A program made the position numbers and the translations under genes. Shown piece after piece: positions 1 through 6,047 of a DNA stretch of 6,143 nucleotides (position 1 is the first letter of the stretch; each line of letters starts with the position of its first letter). The notes under the pieces are model-generated. The model had not been told where the DNA came from, made no database searches, and saw only the letters and a program-made list of their open reading frames with translations. The stretch lies in contig JAZTXB010000131.1 in NCBI GenBank assembly GCA_045636225.1, forward strand, positions 1 through 6,143. Direction: 5' to 3'. Source of the stretch: UMGS1613 sp045636225 (GTDB lineage: Bacteria > Bacillota_I > Bacilli_A > RF39 > UBA660).

Positions 1-35
1 CTTTGTTCAATGTTTAAGTGTTTCCATTCTTTCAT
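1..35 (-). CDS. IS30-like transposase, N-terminal fragment (runs off the left edge)
   Basis: Read on the minus strand, an ATG at 35-33 opens a frame giving MKEWKHLNIEQ before the window ends. A strong Shine-Dalgarno site (AAGGAGG, minus strand, 50-44) lies 8 bases upstream, which supports this start. The 'KHLNIEQR'-type opening resembles the 'hLtleeR' start that precedes the helix-turn-helix of many IS30-family transposases. These enzymes cut and join DNA through a DDE domain, which would lie outside the window. Only 11 full codons are visible, so the family call comes from recognising a short motif. An unrelated small gene beginning at this site cannot be excluded. The gene points away from the four housekeeping genes. 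Confidence 0.5.
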   Translation of the reverse strand, partial: MKEWKHLNIEQ

Positions 36-137
36 TTTTATTTCCTCCTTCTAAGCAAAGAAACACTATATATTTTACTATATTCAGACTTATTTCCGCT
101 TTTATTAAAAAAACGGACTTCCAAATGAAAATTCACG
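1..137 (-). mobile_element. Possible end of an IS30-like insertion sequence (partial)
   Basis: If the leftward frame at 1-35 is an IS30-type transposase, the non-coding bases upstream of it should hold the element's terminus. The stretch around 107-135 (an A-run, then ACGGACTTCC, then AAATGAAAATTCAC) looks like the terminal inverted repeats of Firmicutes IS30 elements as I remember them. It stops just before the hairpin at 138. The other end is not in the window, so neither the inverted repeat nor a target duplication can be checked. The boundary at 137 is a guess. Confidence 0.3.
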
Positions 138-176
138 AAAAAAGCAATAAAATTTGTGAGATAATTGCTTTTTTTT
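138..176 (+). terminator. Terminator-like hairpin upstream of the RNase J-like gene
   Basis: AAGCAAT (142-148) is complementary to ATTGCTT (164-170), with a 15-base loop. The A-run 138-141 and the T-run 171-174 extend the stem, and the T tract continues to 176. A-tract, stem and T-tract together have the form of an intrinsic terminator that could work in either direction. No rightward gene precedes it in the window. It may be left over from a former upstream gene, or may shield the RNase J-like gene from transcription coming out of the insertion sequence. The long loop weakens the call. Confidence 0.5.
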
Positions 177-193
177 CTTTATGATGATATAAT
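165..193 (+). promoter_or_regulatory. Sigma-A-type promoter of the RNase J-like gene
   Basis: A -35 box TTGCTT (165-170) and a perfect -10 box TATAAT (188-193) are separated by exactly 17 bases. TGA at 185-187 gives an extended -10. Transcription should start near 200, leaving a leader of about 33 bases with the ribosome site AAAGGAG at 221-227. The -35 box lies inside the right arm of the terminator-like hairpin. Confidence 0.75.
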
Positions 194-232
194 TAGTTAG
201 CATTTTACTAGAAATAAAAGAAAGGAGTTAAT

Positions 233-1876
233 ATGAGTAAAATTAATATTGTAGCTTTAGGTGGACAAAACGAAATTGGTAAGAATATGTATGTAGTTGA
301 AGTAGATGAAAAAATATTTATATTTGAAGCTGGTCTAAAGTATGCAGATGATAAATTATTAGGTGTAGACTATATAATACCTAATTATGATTATTTAAAA
401 GAAAATAAAGATAGAATAGTTGGAATATTTATTACACATGGTCATGATAATCAAATGGGGGCTCTTTCGGATATAATTTCTGATTTTCCAGATATAAAGA
501 TTTATGCAGGAAAATTTACTTTAGAAGTAATAAAACAAGACCTAGAAGAAAGCGGTATAAATAATGCTAATTTAATTGAAATTAGTGCGCATAAAAAGAT
601 TACTTTTGGAAATGAGGCAATCTTTCCAGTACAAATATCACATTCAATACCTGATAGTTTCTTATACGTTTTAAATACTAGTGATGGTGCTATTGTATTT
701 AGTGGTAATTATTTATTTGATCCAGCGATGATGGGACCATATAAAACTGATATTGGAAAGTTAGCGTATATAGGTAAACAAGGTGTTTTGTGTTTGATGA
801 ATGAATCTTTATATGCAGATAAACAAGGATTTTCATCACCAAAACATAGGGCAAGTTCTTTAATTAGAACAACTATAACTGAAAATGAAGGAAGAATATT
901 TTATAATATATTTGAAACACAAATATATAGAATTCAAGAATTATTTAATGAGGTATCTAATACAAATAGGAATGTAGTTATAATGGGAAAAAATCTTCAA
1001 AATACAATAATTAAAGGTATAGAACTTGGATATATTAATTTTGATAAAGATAGAATAAAACCAATTACACATGTAAATGAAGAAGGAATAATAGTTATAA
1101 TTTCTAATGAAAGAGAAAATCCGTATAATAGTTTAAAAAGAATACTTAGAAATTCTGATAAATTCGTTACTTTGAATGAGACTGATACTGTAGTTATGCT
1201 TTCTCCAATATATGAAGGGAGTGAAATAACTGCTACTAAGGTATTCAATAAAATAGCCAAAGTAGGTGCTAAATTAATTACTTTATCTAAAAATGTTATT
1301 TCGCCTCATGCATCTAGTGAGGATATTATGATGATGATTAATTTAATGAATCCAAAATATTATTTTCCGGTTATTGGGGAATATAGACATCAAGTAGAAA
1401 ATGCAATACTTGCTAAAAATTTAAATATACCAGAAGAAAATATTTTACTTAAACTAAATGGAGAATTTATTAGTTTTAAAAATGGGAAATTAGTAGATAA
1501 TGATAGTAAAATTAAAGTAGAAGATGTACTTATAGATGGCAAAACAGCTGGTGATATTGGAGATCTAGTTTTAAAAGATAGAGAAATGCTAAGTGATAGT
1601 GGTATTGTTATAGTAAATGCTAATATTGATAAAGAGAAAAAAATTATAATTAATAAACCAAACATTATAACTAAAGGGTTTATTTATGTAAAAGATAATA
1701 TAGATATGATAAAAGAAGCAGAAAATATTGTATCTACTGCTATTATAGAAAATATAAAAGAAAAATATATTGATTATAATAAAATTAAGTTAGATATAAG
1801 AGAAAAGTTAGGGAAGTATTTTTATAAAGAAACAGAATGCAAACCTATGATTATAATTGTTGTACAAGAAATTTAA
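233..1876 (+). CDS. rnj: RNase J-family protein (MBL/beta-CASP) with degenerate, J2-like active site
   Basis: The product is a 547-residue member of the RNase J family, near the usual 550-560, which degrades and processes RNA in the cytoplasm of low-GC Gram-positives. The metallo-beta-lactamase fold opens with VALGGQNEIGKNMYVVE (7-23). A beta-CASP region spans roughly 200-350. The MBL fold resumes at ISPHASSED (356-364), and a C-terminal domain (about 455-547) carries the family pattern 'II-KGF-YV' and 'KPMII-VV'. The metal site is eroded. The HxHxDH motif reads HGHDNQ (69-74), so its Asp and last His are Asn73 and Gln74. The later Asp of TGDFKFD is Asn159, and the last His of PVHGEYRH is Ile381. 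His69, His71, His137 and His359 remain. Loss of ligands is known for RNase J2, the weakly active partner of J1, so this is probably a J2-type or structural subunit. The start is set by AAAGGAG five bases upstream. It has its own promoter. Confidence 0.88.
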   Translation: MSKINIVALGGQNEIGKNMYVVEVDEKIFIFEAGLKYADDKLLGVDYIIPNYDYLKENKDRIVGIFITHGHDNQMGALSDIISDFPDIKIYAGKFTLEVIKQDLEESGINNANLIEISAHKKITFGNEAIFPVQISHSIPDSFLYVLNTSDGAIVFSGNYLFDPAMMGPYKTDIGKLAYIGKQGVLCLMNESLYADKQGFSSPKHRASSLIRTTITENEGRIFYNIFETQIYRIQELFNEVSNTNRNVVIMGKNLQNTIIKGIELGYINFDKDRIKPITHVNEEGIIVIISNERENPYNSLKRILRNSDKFVTLNETDTVVMLSPIYEGSEITATKVFNKIAKVGAKLITLSKNVISPHASSEDIMMMINLMNPKYYFPVIGEYRHQVENAILAKNLNIPEENILLKLNGEFISFKNGKLVDNDSKIKVEDVLIDGKTAGDIGDLVLKDREMLSDSGIVIVNANIDKEKKIIINKPNIITKGFIYVKDNIDMIKEAENIVSTAIIENIKEKYIDYNKIKLDIREKLGKYFYKETECKPMIIIVVQEI

Positions 1877-1896
1877 AAAAAGTTTTTACTTTTTTT
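1875..1896 (+). terminator. Weak A/T-only hairpin after the RNase J-like gene
   Basis: AAAAAAAGT (1875-1883) pairs with ACTTTTTTT (1888-1896) around a four-base T loop, starting within the TAA stop codon. The stem has only one G-C pair, so it would be weak. Its 3' side is T-rich and could give partial termination. It also overlaps the -35 region of the ftsA promoter, so some readthrough into ftsA is likely. Confidence 0.35.
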
Positions 1897-1913
1897 ATTT
1901 TTTATAGTATAAT
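1885..1913 (+). promoter_or_regulatory. Promoter of ftsA-ftsZ
   Basis: A -35-like box TTTACT (1885-1890, four matches to TTGACA) and a perfect -10 box TATAAT (1908-1913) are 17 bases apart. The predicted start is near 1920, leaving a leader of only about 20 bases before ftsA. The -10 and its flanks (1902-1915) are identical over 14 bases to the fhs promoter. Confidence 0.65.
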
Positions 1914-1941
1914 ATTATTATAGATTATAGGAGATGATAAA

Positions 1942-3186
1942 ATGAAGCACGTGTATACTAGTATTGATATTGGTTCAAACACTATAAAAATTATAGTTGC
2001 GGAACTTTATCAAAATAAAATAAATTTACTTGCTTCAACATCTTACAAATCTAAAGGGATAAAAAAAGGCCTTATAACAGATGTGGAAAAAGCTTTAGAA
2101 TCTGTTAGAGGGGCTTTAAATGAAGTTGAAGATATGTTGGGACTAAAGATAAGAAAAGTTATTGCTAATGTCCCTTCTTTTAATGCCGAATATTCTATAA
2201 TAAAAGGCGATATAAAAATAGATAGTGCAGATTCTGTAGTAACGCATGAAGATGTTATGAATTCTCTTGAAGTTGCTGTTAGAACTGCTAAGTATGCAAC
2301 TAGAGAAAAAGTTACTGTTTTGCCAGTTGATTATACATTAGATGATAAAGCTTTTATAAAAAATCCAGTGGGAATGAAAGGAACAGCACTTGGATGTAAG
2401 GCTGTTTTAGCAACTACACCTAAGAAGAATATTTATTCAGTAGTTTCTCTTTTGGAACAATTAGGGATAGAAGTTGTAGATGTCTCATTAAATAATATTG
2501 GAGATTTATATTCTTTTAATAATAGTAAATTTGAAGATAAAATTGGTGCTATTATAAATGTGGGTAGCGATATTACAAATTTATCATTATATAATAAAAG
2601 TATTCTTGTAAAAAGTAGTATTATTAATATGGGTGGCAAAAATATAGATAATGACATATCATATATGTATAAAGTAAGTGATAATGTTGCAGAACAATTA
2701 AAATTAAAGTTTGCTTTAGCACATAAGAAAAATGCTAGTGTAAATGATTTGATTGAAGTAAAAAATGCTTCTGGAGAACTAATTAAAATTAATCAATTTG
2801 AAATTTCAGAAGTTGTTATGTCTAGAACTGAAGAAATATTAAATGAAGCAAAAAAAGAAATAAATCTATTGACAAGCAAGAAAATAGATTATATTATAAT
2901 TACAGGCGGTACTAGCAATATACCAGGATTTGAGTATGTTGTAAAAGATGTATTTGGTGATAATGCTAACATTGGTAATGTTAGAATGCTTGGTATTAGA
3001 GATAATATGTATTCATCATGCATTGGAAATCTAGTATATTTTATAAGTAAACTGAAATTAAAAAATCAAAATTATAGTATGATAAGCGACAATGAGGTAT
3101 ATCAGATTACTTCTCAAGTTGGTAGAAAATCGAATGCCTCAGATTTAATGTTAGGGAAATTGTTTGGATATTTCTTTGGCGAATAG
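1942..3186 (+). CDS. ftsA: Cell division protein FtsA
   Basis: FtsA is an actin-like ATPase that tethers FtsZ filaments to the inner face of the membrane and helps recruit later division proteins. At 414 residues it has normal length. The phosphate-1 loop is DIGSNTIK (9-16). The FtsA-specific 1C/SHS2 domain follows at roughly 80-165. The phosphate-2 segment reads NVGSDITN (206-213) in place of the common DIGGGTTD type, and the adenosine motif is TGGTSNIPG (321-329). The tail (about 400-414), with LMLGKLFGYFFGE, is the expected amphipathic membrane-targeting helix, reached through a polar linker. AGGAG at 1929-1933, eight bases upstream, fixes the start. ftsZ follows after 11 bases and has no visible promoter of its own, so the two are almost certainly co-transcribed. 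Asn at phosphate-2 could weaken ATP hydrolysis, but this loop is known to vary in FtsA (Thermotoga also appears to have Asn here). Confidence 0.96.
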   Translation: MKHVYTSIDIGSNTIKIIVAELYQNKINLLASTSYKSKGIKKGLITDVEKALESVRGALNEVEDMLGLKIRKVIANVPSFNAEYSIIKGDIKIDSADSVVTHEDVMNSLEVAVRTAKYATREKVTVLPVDYTLDDKAFIKNPVGMKGTALGCKAVLATTPKKNIYSVVSLLEQLGIEVVDVSLNNIGDLYSFNNSKFEDKIGAIINVGSDITNLSLYNKSILVKSSIINMGGKNIDNDISYMYKVSDNVAEQLKLKFALAHKKNASVNDLIEVKNASGELIKINQFEISEVVMSRTEEILNEAKKEINLLTSKKIDYIIITGGTSNIPGFEYVVKDVFGDNANIGNVRMLGIRDNMYSSCIGNLVYFISKLKLKNQNYSMISDNEVYQITSQVGRKSNASDLMLGKLFGYFFGE

Positions 3187-3197
3187 AGGAGGAAATT

Positions 3198-4277
3198 ATG
3201 TTTGGATTAGAAATGGACCAAGTAGCTAAAATAAAGGTTATTGGTGTTGGTGGCGGTGGAAATAACGCTGTTAATAGAATGATAGAGTCAGGAGTAAAAG
3301 GTGTTGAATTTATTGTTGCAAATACAGACTTGCAAGTATTAAATTGTTCTAAAGCTCCAACAAAAATACAAATAGGTGAAAATTTAACTGAAGGAAGAGG
3401 AGCTGGTGCAAAACCTGAGGTAGGTAGAGAAGCTGCTCTTGAAAGTAAAAAAGAATTAGAAGAAGCGTTATCAGGTGCTGATATGATATTTGTTACTTGC
3501 GGTATGGGTGGAGGAACTGGTACAGGTGCTGCTCCTGTTATTGCAAGTATTGCTCAAGAACTTGGGGCATTAACTGTTGGTATAGTTACTAAACCATTTT
3601 CTTTTGAAGGAAAGAAAAGAATGGATCAAGCTACTGCAGGTATTGAGCAACTAAAAGATTGTGTAGATACTTTAATAGTTATTCCTAATGATAAATTAAG
3701 AGAAATTATTGATAAGTCAACACCTCTTTTAGAATCATTCAAAGAAGTTGATAATGTACTTAGACGTGGAGTTCAATCTATATCAGATTTAATTGCTGTT
3801 GCAGGATTAATTAACTTAGACTTTGCAGACGTTAGAACTGTAATGGAAAAACGTGGAAAGGCTTTAATTGGTATAGGTATAGGTGTTGGCGAAAATAGAG
3901 CCAGAGAAGCTGCAGAACAAGCTATATCAAGCCCACTTTTAGAAACTAGTATCGATGGTGCAACTGATGCTATTATAAATGTTACAGGTGGAAACAACTT
4001 AACTTTATTTGAAGTAGAAGAAGCAGCAGAAGTTATTAGAGCTAGTGCTAAGACTGAAATGAATACTATATTCGGAGCTGTAATTAACGAAAATTTAAAT
4101 GATGAAATTATTGTTACAGTAATTGCTACTGGTTTTGAAGATGAGAAAAAAGTAATAGAAAATCCTATTCCTAGGGGAATTAATGAACATGCATCAAACT
4201 TTAATTATTCTAGCGACGATGATGATGATTCTGATGACATAATTCCATCATTCTTGAGAAAAAGAAGTGGTTTTTAA
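3198..4277 (+). CDS. ftsZ: Cell division protein FtsZ
   Basis: FtsZ is the bacterial tubulin homologue: a GTPase that polymerises head to tail into the division ring. All key elements are present in 359 residues. These are the N-terminal nucleotide loop VIGVGGGGNNAVNRM (14-28), NTDLQ (42-46), the tubulin signature GGGTGTG (104-110) and the T7 loop NLDFADV (206-212). Asp208 and Asp211 complete the GTPase site of the neighbouring subunit. The globular core ends near 315. A short linker of about 30 residues contains five consecutive Asp (340-344). The C-terminal peptide IIPSFLRKR (348-356) is the conserved site that binds FtsA and other partners. The ribosome site AGAGGAGG (3185-3192) overlaps the ftsA stop codon and lies five bases from the ATG, the strongest site in the window. 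This fits the need for more FtsZ than FtsA. An intrinsic terminator follows directly. Confidence 0.98.
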   Translation: MFGLEMDQVAKIKVIGVGGGGNNAVNRMIESGVKGVEFIVANTDLQVLNCSKAPTKIQIGENLTEGRGAGAKPEVGREAALESKKELEEALSGADMIFVTCGMGGGTGTGAAPVIASIAQELGALTVGIVTKPFSFEGKKRMDQATAGIEQLKDCVDTLIVIPNDKLREIIDKSTPLLESFKEVDNVLRRGVQSISDLIAVAGLINLDFADVRTVMEKRGKALIGIGIGVGENRAREAAEQAISSPLLETSIDGATDAIINVTGGNNLTLFEVEEAAEVIRASAKTEMNTIFGAVINENLNDEIIVTVIATGFEDEKKVIENPIPRGINEHASNFNYSSDDDDDSDDIIPSFLRKRSGF

Positions 4278-4304
4278 AGCAAGTTTAAATAAAACTTGTT
4301 TTTT
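4276..4304 (+). terminator. Intrinsic terminator of ftsA-ftsZ
   Basis: CAAGTTT (4280-4286) pairs with AAACTTG (4292-4298) around a five-base loop. The stem extends through a G-U pair (4279/4299) and A-U pairs to the ftsZ stop codon. A T tract follows to 4304. It separates the division genes from fhs. Confidence 0.8.
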
Positions 4305-4306
4305 AA

Positions 4307-4335
4307 TTTTATATTTTAAATAATTATAGTATAAT
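4307..4335 (+). promoter_or_regulatory. Promoter of fhs
   Basis: A perfect -10 box TATAAT (4330-4335) lies 17 bases after a poor -35 (TTTTAT, 4307-4312). Transcription should start near 4342, leaving only about 12 bases of leader. That leader is nearly all ribosome site (GAGGTGAT, 4343-4350), so there is no room for a riboswitch. Confidence 0.6.
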
Positions 4336-4353
4336 ATAACTAGAGGTGATTGC

Positions 4354-5991
4354 ATGAAATCAGATATAGAAATTAGTAATGAATGTAATATGCTTTCAAT
4401 AGTGGAAGTAGCAAGCAAACTGAACATAGATAATAAATATTTAGAATGTTATGGAAAATACAAAGCAAAAGTTAATTTAGATATAGATGTTAATAAAGAA
4501 AATGGTAAATTAATATTAGTTACTTCAATAAATCCAACTCCTTATGGTGAAGGTAAAACTACAGTAAGTATAGGCATAAATGATGCCATGAGAAAGTTAA
4601 ATAAAAATAGTGTGGTTGTACTTCGTGAACCTTCTATGGGACCTGTTTTTGGTATAAAAGGAGGCGCTACTGGTGGTGGATATTCTCAAATAGTGCCAAT
4701 GGAAGATATTAATCTTCATTTTACTGGTGATATACATGCTATAGGAGCTGCTAATAATCTATTATGTGCTATTATTGATAATCATATATTTCAAGGAAAT
4801 AGTCTAGATATTAACGAAGTAGTATTTAATAGGTGTGTTGATCTTAATGATAGAGCACTTCGTAATATAACAATCAATAGTGCTTATAATAGAGAAGAAC
4901 ATTTTAATATTACTGTTGCTAGCGAAATTATGGCAATACTTTGTATGGCAAAAGATATAGAAGATTTAAAGAAAAGGATTGGAAATATTCTAATTGGTTA
5001 TAACAATAAAAAAGAAATGGTATTTGCTCGTGATTTAAATTGTGTAGATTCTATTGCGTTAATATTAAAAGATGCTATTAAACCTAACTTAGTACAAACA
5101 CTTGAAAATAATCCTGCAATAATACATGGTGGGCCATTTGCTAATATTGCTCATGGATGTAATTCTATAATTGCTACAAAACTTGGTTTAAATCTTTGTG
5201 ATTATGTGGTTACAGAAGCAGGTTTTGGAGCTGATTTAGGTGCTGAAAAATTCTTAGATATCAAATGTCCTAATGCTAATTTAAAACCTAATTGTGTAGT
5301 AATAAATGCTACTATAAGAAGTTTAAAATATAATGGTGGTGTAGATAAAGAAAATATTAATAAAGAAAATATAGATGCTTTAAAAATTGGAATAGTTAAC
5401 TTAGAAAGACATATTGAAAATATAAATAAATATACAAAAAATATAGTAGTTTGTATAAATAAATTTAAATTTGATACAGAAAATGAAATAAATTATGTAA
5501 AAGAATTTGTTAAAAATATGGGATATCCTATAGAAGTCTGCACTTCATTTGAAAATGGTGGAGAGGGAGCTATAGAGCTTGCTACTAAAATAATAGAAAT
5601 CTGTGAAAATGAAGTTGATTATAAACCAATATATGAAAATAATAGTTCTATAATAGAAAAAATAAATAAAGTATGTAAAGAGATTTATAGAGCTAATAAT
5701 GTAATAATAAATGATGAATTAAAAGAAAAAATAAAATTAATTGAACAAAATAATTTTGGCAATTTGCCTATTTGTATAGCTAAAACTCAGTATTCATTTA
5801 GTGATAATCCTAAATTATTAGGCGCTCCAAATAATTTTGAAATGAATGTAACAGATGTAAAATTATCTAGAGGAGCTGGTTTTATAGTTGTTTTAATGGG
5901 AAGTATTATGACTATGCCAGGTTTAGGTGAAAACAGTGCTTATTTAAATATGAAAATTGATAATAATGGAAATATAAGTGGTTTATTTTAA
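4354..5991 (+). CDS. fhs: Formate-tetrahydrofolate ligase (10-formyl-THF synthetase)
   Basis: The enzyme joins formate to tetrahydrofolate using ATP, giving 10-formyl-THF for purine synthesis and initiator tRNA formylation. It is cytoplasmic and normally a homotetramer. At 545 residues it is slightly shorter than the usual 555-560. The opening is typical (MKSDIEIS, then IVEVASKLNI). The ATP loop is TPYGEGKT (62-69), followed by REPSMGP (91-97), the family signature GIKGGATGGGY (100-110, Thr for the usual second Ala) and FTGDIHAIGAANN (123-135). The second signature is INATIRSLKYNGG (317-329), and the C-terminal block is IMTMPGLGEN. The two aromatic residues known to stack on folate in the Moorella enzyme (Phe384, Trp412) correspond to Phe371 and Phe399 with the same 28-residue spacing, so the Trp is replaced. 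The segment after MPGL differs from the usual PKVPAA. GAGGTGAT sets the start. It appears monocistronic, between the ftsZ terminator and an insertion sequence. Confidence 0.96.
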   Translation: MKSDIEISNECNMLSIVEVASKLNIDNKYLECYGKYKAKVNLDIDVNKENGKLILVTSINPTPYGEGKTTVSIGINDAMRKLNKNSVVVLREPSMGPVFGIKGGATGGGYSQIVPMEDINLHFTGDIHAIGAANNLLCAIIDNHIFQGNSLDINEVVFNRCVDLNDRALRNITINSAYNREEHFNITVASEIMAILCMAKDIEDLKKRIGNILIGYNNKKEMVFARDLNCVDSIALILKDAIKPNLVQTLENNPAIIHGGPFANIAHGCNSIIATKLGLNLCDYVVTEAGFGADLGAEKFLDIKCPNANLKPNCVVINATIRSLKYNGGVDKENINKENIDALKIGIVNLERHIENINKYTKNIVVCINKFKFDTENEINYVKEFVKNMGYPIEVCTSFENGGEGAIELATKIIEICENEVDYKPIYENNSSIIEKINKVCKEIYRANNVIINDELKEKIKLIEQNNFGNLPICIAKTQYSFSDNPKLLGAPNNFEMNVTDVKLSRGAGFIVVLMGSIMTMPGLGENSAYLNMKIDNNGNISGLF

Positions 5992-6011
5992 AACAAGCTA
6001 TTAATGATATG

Positions 6012-6045
6012 AACCCCGTTTCTTGGACATAGAAACGAGGTTTTT
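6012..6045 (+). terminator. Hairpin in the IS3 end: likely fhs terminator that also covers the orfA ribosome site
   Basis: AACCCCGTTTCT (6012-6023) pairs with AGAAACGAGGTT (6031-6042) around a seven-base loop. The stem is 12 positions with one C-A mismatch (6016/6038), and T 6041-6045 follow. This has the form of an intrinsic terminator, and no other terminator follows fhs. The right arm contains GAGG (6037-6040), the only candidate ribosome site for orfA. Transcripts entering from fhs would therefore fold it away. Confidence 0.65.
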
Positions 6046-6047
6046 AT

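Noticed and set aside
125..184. Rightward 19-codon frame (ATG at 125, TGA at 182)
   Set aside because: It has no ribosome site and runs through the terminator-like hairpin and promoter, so it is not a credible gene.
997..4000. Leftward open frames of 74-91 codons at 997-1260, 1390-1665, 2433-2657 and 3773-3997
   Set aside because: They lie wholly inside well-supported rightward genes, have no recognisable product and are rich in Ser, Leu and Ile, as expected from the complement of AT-rich coding sequence.
4278..4353. Possible tetrahydrofolate riboswitch before fhs
   Set aside because: The gap is filled by the ftsZ terminator and the fhs promoter, and the predicted leader is about 12 bases, too short for an aptamer.
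5347..5376. Tandem 15-base repeat within fhs (KENIN, KENID)
   Set aside because: Two imperfect copies (13 of 15 bases) in AT-rich code at a variable loop. It most likely reflects chance or codon bias.
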